A stretch of DNA of 64,000 nt from an uncultured Pelagibacteraceae bacterium (GCA_902591045.1 CACIZC010000002.1:1-64000); one strand, 5' to 3'. Shown: positions 9,496-19,121, counted from the first letter of the stretch. Notes: generated from the sequence alone by a model not told the origin. Numbers and translations: made by a program.

Positions 9496-10230
9496 CTAAA
9501 GTATTTGGCTTAAGAAGAGTTTAGTTCTTTCGTTTTTGGGGTTGGCAAAAAACTCTTTGGTTTTAGCTCTTTCTACAATCATTCCTTCATCCATAAAAAC
9601 TACTTCGTCTGCGACTTCTTTTGCAAAACCCATTTCGTGAGTAACAACAATCATAGTCATTCCAGCTTTTGCTAAATTTACCATTGCGTCTAAAACTTCT
9701 TTAATCATTTCGGGGTCTAAAGCTGAGGTTGGTTCATCAAAAAGCATAATTTTTGGTTCCATGCACAAAGCTCTAGCAAGAGCTGCTCTTTGTTGTTGTC
9801 CTCCTGATAATTGACCTGGAAATTTCATTGCTTGATCAGCAATTTGAACTTTTTTTAACTGTTGCATCGCAAGTTCTTCTGCTTTTTTCTTTGGGGTTTT
9901 CTTTACCCATATAGGAGCCAAAGTGCAATTGTCTAAAATTGATAAATGTGGAAAAAGATTAAATTGTTGAAAAACCATTCCCACTTCTGCTCTAATTTTT
10001 TCAATATCTTTAGTTTTTTCGGATAACTCATGTCCGTCAACAATGATTTGTCCTTTTTGATGTTCTTCTAGTCTATTAATACATCTAATTAGAGTAGATT
10101 TTCCTGATCCAGAAGGTCCGCAAACTACAATTTTTTGCTTTTCCTCAACATTAAGATTTATATCTTTTAAAACTTGAAAGTCTCCAAACCACTTATTGAC
10201 TTCTTTCATTTGTATAATTGTTTGTGACAT
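9496..10230 (-). CDS. aapP: General L-amino-acid ABC transporter, ATPase
   Basis: 244-aa cytoplasmic ATPase of the polar amino-acid (HisP/GlnQ/AapP) type. Walker A is GPSGSGKST (about 39), Q-loop [10 protein letters not shown], signature LSGGQQQR, Walker [15 protein letters not shown]-loop VVTHEMGF. It is last in aapJ-aapQ-aapM-aapP, 8 bp after aapM. In alphaproteobacteria this transporter takes up many L-amino acids; in SAR11 the binding protein is often called YhdW. Confidence 0.93.
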   Translation of the reverse strand: MSQTIIQMKEVNKWFGDFQVLKDINLNVEEKQKIVVCGPSGSGKSTLIRCINRLEEHQKGQIIVDGHELSEKTKDIEKIRAEVGMVFQQFNLFPHLSILDNCTLAPIWVKKTPKKKAEELAMQQLKKVQIADQAMKFPGQLSGGQQQRAALARALCMEPKIMLFDEPTSALDPEMIKEVLDAMVNLAKAGMTMIVVTHEMGFAKEVADEVVFMDEGMIVERAKTKEFFANPKNERTKLFLSQIL

Positions 10231-10238
10231 AAAATTTT

Positions 10239-11483
10239 TTATCTATCTGTTTTATATTTTCTCTCTAAACTAATACTGTATCTGCTCATAGCGTAACATA
10301 CTATCCAGAAAACAAAACCCGCAAAAACATAACCTTCAGCTGCAAATCCAAGCCATTTAGGATTTGTTTTTGCCATATCAATCATTCCAATTAATTCAAG
10401 TAATCCTACAACTAAAATTAGTGGAGTGTCTTTTACTAAAGCTAAGAAAGTATTTGCAATACCTGGGATAACAAGCTTTAAAGCTTGGGGCATTATTATT
10501 AAAAGATGCATTCTCCAATATCCCATACCTAAAGATTTTCCAGCATCATATTGGCCTCTTGGCAAAGCTTGAAGTCCGCCACGTACAACTTCTGCCATAT
10601 AAGCGGACTCGAAGAGTGTGATTGCTATTATAACTCTTACGAGTTTATCCATATAGGTATCTTCTGGTAAAAACATTGGAAACATTACTGAGGCCATAAA
10701 TAAAACAGTAATCAATGGAACGCCTCTCCAAAATTCTATAAAACCAATTGAAGCATATCTTATTACTGGATATGAAGACCTTCTTCCTAGGGCTAAAAAT
10801 AAACCAACAGGAAAACAGAAAGTTAAAGCAAATATTGAAATTATAAATGTAAGCGCTAAACCTCCCCAAGCATTGGTTTCAACCCATTCAAGACCAAAAT
10901 TACCTCCGGAAATTAGAGAGATCATTATGAATGGATAAACAAAAATTAAAAACATTAGTACGTATTTTTTGGTTTTTGCTGAAGCAAAAAAGGCTAATCC
11001 TACTGTTAATATTAAACCTATAAAAGCTGCGTTAATTCTCCAAATTTCTTTAATTGGATACAAGCCATACATCAGTCTTTCAAACCAAACATTTATAAAT
11101 ACCCAACAAGCACCGTCACTGGTACAATCCTCTTTTTTTGAGCCAACAAAAGTAGCCTCAAAAAAGAGCCAATCTAATATTGGTGGAATAAATTTAATTA
11201 AAAGGAAAATAGCAAATATTGTTAGAATGGCATTAAACCAGTCCGAATTAATATTTTTATTTAAAACATCTAAAGTTTTGTTTCCGCTAAATTCTATTCT
11301 AATTAAATGTAAGCCTAAAAAACAAAAAGCCAAAGGCACAAAATAACTGATCCAAATTGGTAAAAATCCAAAAACATTAAAACTTATGTCTGCAATTCCC
11401 AATACAAAAAACACTGCTCCTAAAGAAATATAAAGGTTTAGACTTTCTTTGTTTGGTTTTAAAAATGTTAAATTTTTAATCAT
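10239..11483 (-). CDS. aapM: General L-amino-acid ABC transporter, permease
   Basis: 414-aa multi-pass inner-membrane permease of the HisM/AapM type. The binding-protein-dependent transport signature is in the C-terminal third ([29 protein letters not shown], then [14 protein letters not shown]), contacting AapP. The N-terminal half has extra membrane segments and a periplasmic loop with two cysteines ([12 protein letters not shown]), as in AapM/BztC. The ATG overlaps the aapQ stop (ATGA). It pairs with AapQ to form the channel. Confidence 0.92.
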   Translation of the reverse strand: MIKNLTFLKPNKESLNLYISLGAVFFVLGIADISFNVFGFLPIWISYFVPLAFCFLGLHLIRIEFSGNKTLDVLNKNINSDWFNAILTIFAIFLLIKFIPPILDWLFFEATFVGSKKEDCTSDGACWVFINVWFERLMYGLYPIKEIWRINAAFIGLILTVGLAFFASAKTKKYVLMFLIFVYPFIMISLISGGNFGLEWVETNAWGGLALTFIISIFALTFCFPVGLFLALGRRSSYPVIRYASIGFIEFWRGVPLITVLFMASVMFPMFLPEDTYMDKLVRVIIAITLFESAYMAEVVRGGLQALPRGQYDAGKSLGMGYWRMHLLIIMPQALKLVIPGIANTFLALVKDTPLILVVGLLELIGMIDMAKTNPKWLGFAAEGYVFAGFVFWIVCYAMSRYSISLERKYKTDR

Positions 11484-12676
11484 TTTTCCTTAATTGCTAT
11501 TTTTTTATTATACCAATTCATAAATATCGAAATTGCTATACTTAACGATAAATATGTAAGCATTGTTATTGAGACTATTTCTATAGCCCTTCCTGTTTGC
11601 ATCATGGCTGTACCTGCAAAAACTAGTACAAGATCGGGATAAGCAATTGCTGCAGCTAATGAAGAGTTTTTAGTTAAATTAAGATATTGGTTTGTGGTTG
11701 GTGGTATTATAATTCTTAATGCTTGAGGCATAACAACCAATTGTAATACCTGGCCTGGAGTAAGACCTATAGATGCCGCTGCCTCTTTTTGACCTTTGCT
11801 AACACCCATTATTCCAGCCCTAACGCACTCTGCAATGAATGTAGCTGTGTACAAAGATAGTGCTAAAGCTAAAGCCATTAATTCTGGAATAATATTGATC
11901 CCACCTTTGAAATTAAAAATCGTCTCAGACTGCTGTACAAGTTCGGGAATTCCAAAATCTAAACTAACTCCTCCTAACAAGGATGCAACTACAGGTAGTA
12001 TTATTAATAGACCTACTGAAATTAAAAATACAGGTATTCTTTGTCCTGTCGCTTCTTGTTTTCTTTTTCCATAAACATAAATAAAAACTATAGAGACGAT
12101 TGCTGCTACAAAAGAATAAAATAAAATGGAAAAATTGGTCCAAATAAGTTTGGGAATAAAAAAACCTTTAATGGTTAAAAATGATACATCAAAAAAACTT
12201 ATAGCCTCCTTTGGTAAAGGCAAAGCTCTTAGGGCGGCAAAATACCAAAAGAATATTTGTAAAAGCAAAGGTATATTTCTGAAAATCTCTACATAAATTT
12301 CAGCTAATCTTGATATTAAATAATTTGAAGACAATCTAGAAATACCAACTATAACTCCTAAAAGAGTAGCAAAAAATATACCTACAGCTGAAACTAAAAG
12401 AGTATTTAAAAGACCAACTAAATAAGCTTTAGCGTATGAATGAGACCCATCATAATCGATTAATGAAAACTGTATATCAAAAGACGATTCCTGGCTTAAA
12501 AAACCAAATCCAAAATCAATACCTCTACTATCCATGTTTGTTTGGGCATTGAATGTAAAAAATCCAATTATAAAAATAATCGCAAAAAGTGTAACAGCCT
12601 GAGGTAGAAAATCTCCAAGTTTTGGGTTGTTCCTTAAAAAACTACCTAGACCTAAGTTAAAATTTTTAATTTTCAT
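11480..12676 (-). CDS. aapQ: General L-amino-acid ABC transporter, permease
   Basis: 398-aa inner-membrane permease of the AapQ/BztB type. The long N-terminal part contains NMDSRGIDFGFGFLSQ, a hallmark I associate with AapQ. The ATPase-contact signature is IAECVRAGIMGVSKGQKEAAASIGLTPG. It begins 13 nt past the U-tract of a terminator-like hairpin that follows aapJ and has no Shine-Dalgarno motif, so expression probably needs read-through from the aapJ promoter. Confidence 0.92.
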   Translation of the reverse strand: MKIKNFNLGLGSFLRNNPKLGDFLPQAVTLFAIIFIIGFFTFNAQTNMDSRGIDFGFGFLSQESSFDIQFSLIDYDGSHSYAKAYLVGLLNTLLVSAVGIFFATLLGVIVGISRLSSNYLISRLAEIYVEIFRNIPLLLQIFFWYFAALRALPLPKEAISFFDVSFLTIKGFFIPKLIWTNFSILFYSFVAAIVSIVFIYVYGKRKQEATGQRIPVFLISVGLLIILPVVASLLGGVSLDFGIPELVQQSETIFNFKGGINIIPELMALALALSLYTATFIAECVRAGIMGVSKGQKEAAASIGLTPGQVLQLVVMPQALRIIIPPTTNQYLNLTKNSSLAAAIAYPDLVLVFAGTAMMQTGRAIEIVSITMLTYLSLSIAISIFMNWYNKKIAIKEK

Positions 12677-12689
12677 TTAGCTTTACAAT

Positions 12690-12720
12690 AAAAAAAAGGG
12701 CCAGAAAAATCTAGCCCTTT
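12690..12720 (-). terminator. Intrinsic terminator / attenuator between aapJ and aapQ
   Basis: On the minus strand AAAGGGC...GCCCTTT forms a 7-bp stem, extended by 3 bp past one mismatch, with a TTTT loop and an 8-U tract (12690-12697). It should end most transcripts after the binding-protein gene and let some continue into the permeases. Confidence 0.8.
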
Positions 12721-12745
12721 CTTTTTAAATAATAGTTATCCGCAA

Positions 12746-13786
12746 TTATCTAGCAGGCGGAACGTAAAGAATACCACCTTTAGTCCAAAGTTGATTTGGA
12801 CCTCTGTCAGGTAATATACCAGTATCAGCTATGTTACGTTTGTAGCTTTCACCGTAATTACCAACTTGTTTGATAATTCTTAAGCTCCAGTCATTATCTA
12901 GACCAAATGCTGCACCAAGTTCACCTTCAGCTCCAACTAATCTTTTAATTGCTGGATTTTCTGAAGACTTCATGCTGTCAGCATTAGCTGAAGTAATTCC
13001 ATACTCTTCTGCTTCGATCATAACGTTAAGTGACCATCTAACAATATCTTCCCAAACAGGATCACCTTGTCTTACAACAGGTCCTAATGGTTCTTTAGAT
13101 ATTGTTTCAGGTAATACTATATGATCACCCGGTTTGCTCAATTTAGTTCTTTGAGCGGCTAAACCAGATTTATCAGTTGTGTATGTATCACATCTTCCTG
13201 CATCATATGCAGCTACGACTTCGTCCGCTTTTTCAAATGCAACAGGCTCATATTTAATTCCTTTAGAATTAAAAAAGTCTCTCATGTTAAGCTCTGTTGT
13301 TGTACCAATATTCGTACAAGCAGAAATACCGCTTTTGAATTGGCTTGTAGATGTTATGCCAGAAGATTTTCTGACCATAAAACCTTGGCCATCATAAAAG
13401 TTTACACCAACAAAAGTTAAACCAATGTCAGCATCTCTTGATAGCGTCCAAGTAGTGTTTCTTGATAAGACATCAATCTCACCTGAAGTTAATGCAGTAA
13501 ATCTTTCTTTAGCACTTAAAGGATAGAATTTAACTTTTCCTGAATCTCCAAGTGTAGCAGCCGCAACTGCTCTGCAAACATCAACGTCTACACCTTTCCA
13601 ATTTCCTGCCGCATCAGCGTTAGAAAATCCTGGTAGACCTTGTGAAACTCCACATCTTACGTAACCCATTTTCTGAGTTTTTTTAAGAGTTTTTGATTTT
13701 TTTGCTGCCATTGCACCAGTTTCGAAACTAACTAGTAATGCAATAGAAGTAAGCATATAAACCAAAGTTTTTAATGTTTTTAGCAT
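12746..13786 (-). CDS. aapJ: General L-amino-acid ABC transporter, periplasmic binding protein
   Basis: 346 aa after choosing the ATG at 13786 (MLKTLKTLVYMLTSIALL), which has AGGGG a few bases upstream; the ORF-track start ten codons earlier runs through a palindrome and is unlikely. It has a signal peptide, then a family-3 solute-binding fold: KTLKKTQKMGYVRCGVSQGLPGFS, GNWKGVDVDVCRAVAAA and YPLSAKERFTALTSGEIDVL, with GTTTELN and FEKADEVVAAYDAGRCD later. It captures L-amino acids in the periplasm. Two tandem hairpins occupy its leader and a terminator follows it. Confidence 0.94.
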   Translation of the reverse strand: MLKTLKTLVYMLTSIALLVSFETGAMAAKKSKTLKKTQKMGYVRCGVSQGLPGFSNADAAGNWKGVDVDVCRAVAAATLGDSGKVKFYPLSAKERFTALTSGEIDVLSRNTTWTLSRDADIGLTFVGVNFYDGQGFMVRKSSGITSTSQFKSGISACTNIGTTTELNMRDFFNSKGIKYEPVAFEKADEVVAAYDAGRCDTYTTDKSGLAAQRTKLSKPGDHIVLPETISKEPLGPVVRQGDPVWEDIVRWSLNVMIEAEEYGITSANADSMKSSENPAIKRLVGAEGELGAAFGLDNDWSLRIIKQVGNYGESYKRNIADTGILPDRGPNQLWTKGGILYVPPAR

Positions 13787-13802
13787 TATTTTCCCCTTCA
13801 TA

Positions 13803-13820
13803 TTTATTGTTAACAATAAA
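13803..13820 (-). promoter_or_regulatory. 18-bp perfect palindrome in the aapJ leader
   Basis: TTTATTGTTAACAATAAA is a perfect inverted repeat ending 16 bp before the aapJ ATG, directly upstream of its Shine-Dalgarno sequence. As RNA it can form a 7-bp stem with a UUAA loop; as DNA it could be an operator. It abuts a second hairpin at 13820-13844. Confidence 0.6.
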
Positions 13821-13844
13821 TTACATCATACGAGATAATGTAAT
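13820..13844 (-). promoter_or_regulatory. 5' stem-loop of the aapJ transcript
   Basis: On the minus strand ATTACATTAT-CTCGT-ATGATGTAAT makes a 10-bp stem (one U-G pair) and a 5-nt loop. It begins about where the candidate promoter would start transcription, so it may be the very 5' end of the mRNA. Confidence 0.5.
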
Positions 13845-13851
13845 CTGCTTT

Positions 13852-13880
13852 AGTATCTTTGATTAAAACAATTTCTTCAA
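13852..13880 (-). promoter_or_regulatory. Candidate aapJ promoter
   Basis: TTGAAG (13875-13880), a 17-bp spacer and GATACT (13852-13857) on the minus strand. The rest of the 13881-14033 gap is AT-rich with no structure I could support. Confidence 0.4.
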
Positions 13881-14033
13881 GTGATATGGTGTTCATATAT
13901 CGTGGACATATTCCCCTAATGAGAGATTTTTATAACCTTTATATAGATATTTATAATATTACTGATACAATATTTAGAATATTTCAATTTAAAACTGTAT
14001 AAAATTTATGAGAAGAAAGTACTATAAGCAATA

Positions 14034-15185
14034 ATGTTTTCTAAACTAATTTTTTCTAGGTTAAACATAAAAAAATCTGAGCTGCATCAACCTAGATCTT
14101 TGTGGAGCACTTTTAAAAATGCTTTTTTAAGACAAAAAAATTTAAAGAAATTTTGGGCAAGATTAGATAAGAGCGCCTACACAGATGATTTAATAAAAAC
14201 AACTGATCTATTTTTAAATTCAGAAAGTTACAAATGGACATCTAAATTTTGGCGTCATTTAATTATAAACCATTATAATCATATAAAAAATACCTCTTCT
14301 GATGATCCTCTTAATGCAATTGCTATGACTGACTATGCTGGCTTTACTTATGTAGATGAATATTCAATTGAGAAAAGTGATAAAAATATAAACAAAAAAA
14401 TAAATTTTAGTGCGGATATTTTTAATAAACATCCTCATCTTACACTAATGAGATCTATACATTATAATATAATTTTATTGCTTATTTACCACACTATAAA
14501 AGATAAAAAAATATTTGGAAATTATGACCAATTAAATAAAAATATTTATTTGGAATACAATCCTAAAATAAAAATTGACAATAAATTAATAACTCAACAT
14601 ATGTTAATTTCATTGTTGGAATATGAAAAAATTTCTATTCTAACAAAAAATAAAAAAGAAAATCTTCACATATTAGAACTAGGTGCCGGTTACGGTAGAA
14701 CTGCTAATATTTTTCTTTCCCTGATGAATAATTGTAAATATGTAATAGCAGACTTGCCGCCTGCTTTGCATTTCTCAAAAAATAATTTAAAAAAATTCTT
14801 TCCAAATAAAAAAATTACTACTGCTTTTGAAGTCAATGATGAAGAAAAAATTAAAAGCATGCTTGCAGAAAATGATGTATTATTTATTTTTCCACATCAG
14901 ATTAAATTATTTAAAAATAAAACGTTTGATGCTGCTATAGCAATTGGTGTCTTAAATGAAATGGAAAAAAAAATGATAAAAAAATATATGGGAATGTTTG
15001 AGGTTGTTTCTAAATCATTGTATTTCAAAGTATGGGAAAACTCAGGTTTGCCCTATTCTTTTTATAAATATTATTCTGTTCATAATAAGTCCGACTATTT
15101 TATAAAAAATATTTGGAAAGAGCATTTTAAAAACAGATGTATTTTACCATCAAATGTATTTGAACTGGGCTACGAATTTAAATAA
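14034..15185 (+). CDS. Putative sugar O-methyltransferase
   Basis: 383-aa cytoplasmic SAM-dependent methyltransferase. The SAM-binding motif is LHILELGAGYGRTANIFL (about 219), followed by the motif II-like KYVIADLPPALHFSKNNL and a later DAAIAIGVLNEME. The arrangement resembles the family named putative sugar O-methyltransferase, often found in surface-polysaccharide clusters. No glycosyltransferase is adjacent. It is an isolated plus-strand gene between aapJ and tRNA-Arg, one of few genes here without an obvious operon. The acceptor sugar is unknown. Confidence 0.7.
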   Translation: MFSKLIFSRLNIKKSELHQPRSLWSTFKNAFLRQKNLKKFWARLDKSAYTDDLIKTTDLFLNSESYKWTSKFWRHLIINHYNHIKNTSSDDPLNAIAMTDYAGFTYVDEYSIEKSDKNINKKINFSADIFNKHPHLTLMRSIHYNIILLLIYHTIKDKKIFGNYDQLNKNIYLEYNPKIKIDNKLITQHMLISLLEYEKISILTKNKKENLHILELGAGYGRTANIFLSLMNNCKYVIADLPPALHFSKNNLKKFFPNKKITTAFEVNDEEKIKSMLAENDVLFIFPHQIKLFKNKTFDAAIAIGVLNEMEKKMIKKYMGMFEVVSKSLYFKVWENSGLPYSFYKYYSVHNKSDYFIKNIWKEHFKNRCILPSNVFELGYEFK

Positions 15186-15213
15186 TTAAAAGCCAACAAG
15201 TTTTTTTTTAAAG

Positions 15214-15290
15214 TGGCGCGCCCTGAAGGATTCGAACCTACGACCCTCGGTTTAGAAAACCGATGCTCTATCCAACTGAGCTAAGGGCGC
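15214..15290 (-). tRNA. tRNA-Arg (anticodon TCT)
   Basis: 77 nt on the minus strand. The acceptor GCGCCCT pairs with AGGGCGC, discriminator G, encoded CCA. The anticodon stem TCGGT/ACCGA encloses TTTCTAA (anticodon TCT, decoding AGA/AGG). The T-arm contains GGTTCGAATCC. Confidence 0.95.
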
Positions 15291-15315
15291 AATTGTTTTA
15301 AACTTATATATTTAC

Positions 15316-16374
15316 TTAAAAACATACCAAGTGGTCAATATAAATCGGTGTTTTAATGCCAAACTTTTCTTTAATTTTATGTTGGTGTTCATGATGTGAA
15401 TGGACAAAGACCGGAATAATTTGATTTTTTTTTGTTTTTAACGTGTAAATAAAATTTGTTCCTCTAAATTTTCTATCTACTACCTCTAATATTAAGTTGC
15501 TTTTATCATCATGTTCCAAATCTTCAGGTTGTATTAAAAGTTTAACAGATGCTCCTACCGATTGCTTTTTAATAAATTTACCTTTTATTGTACCTAATTC
15601 AGAATTTTTTAATGTATCATTTCCTGTAACTTCAGCGTCTATTAAAATTCCTCTATTTAAAAATTTAACAACATCAATTGAATTTGGATAATGATAGATG
15701 TTGTAAGGTATATCAAACTGCTTTAGAGATTGGTTTAATATAATTCCACATTTGTCAGCAAGATAAAAGGCTTCGTAGGAATCGTGGGTAACAGCAATAG
15801 TTGTAATATTTATTTCTTTCAGAAGATCCTTTATCCTTTTTTGTAATTCATCTTTCAAACTTTGATCAATGTTAGAAAATGGCTCATCTAATAAAAGAAG
15901 ATCAGGTTTAGACATTAAAGATCTAGCCAAAGAAACTCTTTGTGCTTCGCCTGCGCTTATCTCGTGAGGATATTTTTCTTTTAAATCTTCTAAATGCAAA
16001 ATTTTTACTAAATCATTATCAGAATAACTAAACTTTGAACTTTTGTTTCTTTTAACTCCAATATTTATATTGTCGAGAACATTATAATGTGGAAACAATG
16101 AATTGTCCTGAAAACATAAAGCTATATTTCTTTTTTCTGGTTCAAGATTATAATCGTTTGAAGAAATTACCTTACCTCTTAATTTAATTTTTCCAGATTG
16201 TAAATTTTGAAGACCTGCTATAGTTCTAAGCATTGTTGTTTTTCCAATGCCAGAAGGTCCCAACAAACAAATAATTTCACCTTCTTCTTTAATTGTTAAC
16301 GAAACATCATTAACTTTATTTTTTTTACTTGCTGCAAAGGTTGCTTTTTCTATTTCAAGGAAATTTTGTGTCAT
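15316..16374 (-). CDS. fbpC: Iron(III) ABC transporter, ATPase
   Basis: 352-aa cytoplasmic ATPase. Walker A GPSGIGKTT (about 38), Q-loop CFQDNSLFPHYNV, signature ISAGEAQRVSLAR (ISAGE replaces LSGGQ), Walker B LLLLDEPFSNID and H-loop VTHDSYEA. The C-terminal ~110 residues form a TOBE-like regulatory domain. It lies 21 bp after fbpB and closes the fbpA-fbpB-fbpC unit. Iron is inferred from the binding protein and the Fur box; the ATPase alone does not show the substrate. Confidence 0.88.
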   Translation of the reverse strand: MTQNFLEIEKATFAASKKNKVNDVSLTIKEEGEIICLLGPSGIGKTTMLRTIAGLQNLQSGKIKLRGKVISSNDYNLEPEKRNIALCFQDNSLFPHYNVLDNINIGVKRNKSSKFSYSDNDLVKILHLEDLKEKYPHEISAGEAQRVSLARSLMSKPDLLLLDEPFSNIDQSLKDELQKRIKDLLKEINITTIAVTHDSYEAFYLADKCGIILNQSLKQFDIPYNIYHYPNSIDVVKFLNRGILIDAEVTGNDTLKNSELGTIKGKFIKKQSVGASVKLLIQPEDLEHDDKSNLILEVVDRKFRGTNFIYTLKTKKNQIIPVFVHSHHEHQHKIKEKFGIKTPIYIDHLVCF

Positions 16375-16395
16375 ACGTTTTCTTATAACATAGCT

Positions 16396-18012
16396 CTATT
16401 TCTCTGAAAGTATATATCTAGAGACAAATAATATAAGTAAGCTTGCCCATATAACCAAACATAACGAAGGAAAAGCAGCAGCTTCCAACAGATCTTGAGC
16501 GGCATATGAGTATGCTTTTGTTGCAAAAGTTTCAAAATTAAAAGGGCGAAGTATTAAAGTAATCGGGAGCTCTTTTATAATTTCAATAGCAATTAAAACT
16601 CCTACGAGAAAAATACTATTTTTTAGATAAGGAACATGTATTTTTGTGAAAGTTTTAAGTTTTGAGTATCCCAAAAGATATGCGCTGTCGTCTATTGATT
16701 GATTTATTTTTAAATAACCCGATTTAATTCCATTAAAAGATAACGAAAAAAATCTAACAAAATATGCAATAACAAGGCCGATAATTGAACCAATAAACAA
16801 AGGTTTAAAACTAGTAAAACCAAAGAGAGAAGTAAAAGTATCGCTTAGCCAAGAAATGAAAGTAATAAAAGCAACGGCCAATATGACACCTGGTATAGCA
16901 TATCCAGATATAGAAAAAGCCGATAAATAATTCAAAAATTTACTTTTAGATATTCTGTTTCCATAATTTGATAAAAAAGAAAATATTATTAAACATCCGC
17001 TAGATAAGAAAACTAACAAAAGTGTATTTAAATTGAGTAGCCACAAGTTAATATCCTGAAAATATTTTGGAAATTTTATTGTCCAATAACTCATTTGAGC
17101 GACTGGAAATAAAAAACTACAAAAAAACAATAAAGAACAAAAAGAAAAGGCTAAAAAAGATTTTCTTCCTTTTAGTTCAATTTTTGGAATGTTCTTAAAA
17201 CCTTGCGACGGTTGGTGATATTTAGCCCTTTTTCGAGAATAATTTTCAATAATAAACAAAAATAAAATAAAAAATAATAATAAAAAAGACAATTGGTTTG
17301 CTGTTGTGAGGTCATCAAAAGTAATCCAAGCGTTATAAATGGCTGTTGTTAATGTTGAAATACTAAAAAAAGATACAGTTCCAAAATCAGATAATGTTTC
17401 CATTGCTACTAAAGATAAACCTGCAACAATTGCCGGTCTGGCTGAAGGTAAAATAATTCTGGAAAAACTTTGATTTGAAGAAAAACCAAGGTTTTTTCCT
17501 ACTTCTATTAAATTATGTGACTGATACAAAAAAGAAGCTCTTGTTAATACATAAACATATCCAAAAAGTGAAAATGATATTGAAAAAATAGATCCTATTA
17601 ATCCATCAAATTTAGGTATATATTTGTTATATTCTGCTTCTCCTAAAAAAAAAGTTAATATTGAAAATGCAGTACCATAATTTTCAAAAAAAGCAGTTAA
17701 TGAATAAGCATATATATAAGCTGGAACTGCAAAAGATAAAATTAAAGCCCATTTAAAAAAATTAACTCCAGGAAAGTCATAGAAAGATACAAAGTAAGCT
17801 GCTGTAACACCAAAAAATAAAGTTAGCAATAAAACTCCAACTAAAATTAAAATTGAATTAGCAATATATTCTAAAAGAAATGTGTCCTTTAGAATCATTA
17901 AATAATCGCTAGTTGTTTCAAAGAAACTAAAAAAAATTGTAATAATTGGTATTGCTACCACTAAAGGTACTATTAAAGAACTAATATACCAAAAATTTAT
18001 TTTACTATTCAA
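16396..18012 (-). CDS. fbpB: Iron(III) ABC transporter, fused permease
   Basis: 538-aa inner-membrane permease with two homologous halves of about six helices, as in FbpB/SfuB. The ATPase-contact loops are at about 165-210 (EVGKNLGFSSNQSFSRIILPSARPAI) and about 435-470 (DDSAYLLGYSKLKTFTKIHVPYL). The start codon is TTG, preceded directly by the strong purine run GGAGGAGGAG, the best Shine-Dalgarno sequence in the window. Just upstream is a hairpin whose loop complements that run, so translation may be regulated. Confidence 0.9.
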   Translation of the reverse strand: MNSKINFWYISSLIVPLVVAIPIITIFFSFFETTSDYLMILKDTFLLEYIANSILILVGVLLLTLFFGVTAAYFVSFYDFPGVNFFKWALILSFAVPAYIYAYSLTAFFENYGTAFSILTFFLGEAEYNKYIPKFDGLIGSIFSISFSLFGYVYVLTRASFLYQSHNLIEVGKNLGFSSNQSFSRIILPSARPAIVAGLSLVAMETLSDFGTVSFFSISTLTTAIYNAWITFDDLTTANQLSFLLLFFILFLFIIENYSRKRAKYHQPSQGFKNIPKIELKGRKSFLAFSFCSLLFFCSFLFPVAQMSYWTIKFPKYFQDINLWLLNLNTLLLVFLSSGCLIIFSFLSNYGNRISKSKFLNYLSAFSISGYAIPGVILAVAFITFISWLSDTFTSLFGFTSFKPLFIGSIIGLVIAYFVRFFSLSFNGIKSGYLKINQSIDDSAYLLGYSKLKTFTKIHVPYLKNSIFLVGVLIAIEIIKELPITLILRPFNFETFATKAYSYAAQDLLEAAAFPSLCLVIWASLLILFVSRYILSEK

Positions 18013-18058
18013 CTCTCCTCCTCCAATTTAGTCCCCGGAGGAGGCCAGGGACTAAATT
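18013..18058 (-). promoter_or_regulatory. RNA hairpin with loop complementary to the fbpB Shine-Dalgarno sequence
   Basis: Between fbpA and fbpB the minus strand has an 11-bp stem (AATTTAGTCCC type arms, 18025-18035 with 18048-18058) and a 12-nt loop TGGCCTCCTCCG. Directly 3' is GGAGGAGGAG, the ribosome-binding site of fbpB. The loop CCTCCTCC is fully complementary to GGAGGAGG, allowing an H-type pseudoknot that would hide the site. No U-tract follows, so it is not an ordinary terminator. Confidence 0.6.
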
Positions 18059-18069
18059 TTTCTTATATG

Positions 18070-19086
18070 TTAATTCCAACCAGCTTCGGTCATTATTTTC
18101 AATGCCTTAGCTTGAAGTTTACCATATGAAGAAACTTTTGTTTTAAGATCTTGTTTGAAACCTAAACCAAACTGAGAAATTAATTTATTTGGTTCAATTC
18201 CATCAATCATAGAGTACTCAAACGTATTGTTAACAATGTGCTTTTGCGCTTCTGGAGTTAATAAAAACTCAAGAAGTTTAATAGCATTAGCTTTGTTTGG
18301 AGCATGTTTTAAAATTCCTCCACCGCTAATATTCATATGTGTTCCTCTTCCATCCTGATTAGGAAAGAAAGGTTTTACTTTTTTGGCTGCCGCTTGCTGT
18401 TCTGGACCTTTTTTTCCAGACAACATTAATGCTATGTAGTATGTATTCGCTACTGCCCAATCAGCTTCTCCTGCTGCAACTGCTAAGATTTGTGCTCTAT
18501 CATTGCCTTTTGCTTTTCTTGCAAAGTTAGATACCAAACCTTTAGCCCATTTTTCAGTTTTCTTTGCTCCATTATTTTTGATCATAGAAGCAACTAATGA
18601 TTGGTTATAAACGTTGTTGGATTGTCTGATAACAACCTTGCCTTTGTACTTAGGATTGGCTAAATCTTCATAAGTCATGTTCCATGATGGATTTACAGTC
18701 TTTGGATTATAATAAATTACACGAGCTCTTTTAGCTATACCTGTCCAATAGGCATTTCTAAAATTAGCAGGTACAACTTTTTTAATTCTAGCTGAACTTG
18801 CTCCTTTTTGAAACATTCCTTCTGATTGAAAAGCACCAAGTCTTCCTGCATCAGCAGTAATATATAAATCACCTTTGCAGTCTATGCCTTCTTCTTTAAT
18901 CCTTTTTTGTAAGGCTTTATCTTTTCCAGAAACAACATTTACTTTAATTCCTGTTTTTGCAGTAAATTTTTTGTAAAGCTGCACATCTGAATCGTAGTGT
19001 CTTGCGCTAAATATATTTACTTCCTGCGCCATTAATGACGTGCAAACAAATAAGAAGCCCAAGATGCTTAATAATAATTTTTTCAT
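18070..19086 (-). CDS. fbpA: Iron(III) ABC transporter, periplasmic binding protein
   Basis: 338 aa with a signal peptide ending near LMAQ (about 21). The mature protein starts EVNIFSARHYDSDVQLYKKF, matching FutA/FbpA proteins where S-RHY contacts ferric ion. RVIYYNP and DWAVANTYYIALM supply the other tyrosines; GRGTHMNISGGGI follows. Binds Fe(III) in the periplasm and delivers it to FbpB/FbpC. A Fur box lies inside its promoter. Substrate call is well supported by both motif and regulation. Confidence 0.93.
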   Translation of the reverse strand: MKKLLLSILGFLFVCTSLMAQEVNIFSARHYDSDVQLYKKFTAKTGIKVNVVSGKDKALQKRIKEEGIDCKGDLYITADAGRLGAFQSEGMFQKGASSARIKKVVPANFRNAYWTGIAKRARVIYYNPKTVNPSWNMTYEDLANPKYKGKVVIRQSNNVYNQSLVASMIKNNGAKKTEKWAKGLVSNFARKAKGNDRAQILAVAAGEADWAVANTYYIALMLSGKKGPEQQAAAKKVKPFFPNQDGRGTHMNISGGGILKHAPNKANAIKLLEFLLTPEAQKHIVNNTFEYSMIDGIEPNKLISQFGLGFKQDLKTKVSSYGKLQAKALKIMTEAGWN

Positions 19087-19121
19087 ATTATCTACTTTTT
19101 TATTTTTATTGTTTTTATGGA

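Noticed and set aside
10645-10869. 74-aa minus-strand ORF inside aapM
   Set aside because: Out-of-frame shadow within a recognised permease.
11796-12074. 92-aa plus-strand ORF inside aapQ
   Set aside because: Antisense shadow; no independent start context or family signal.
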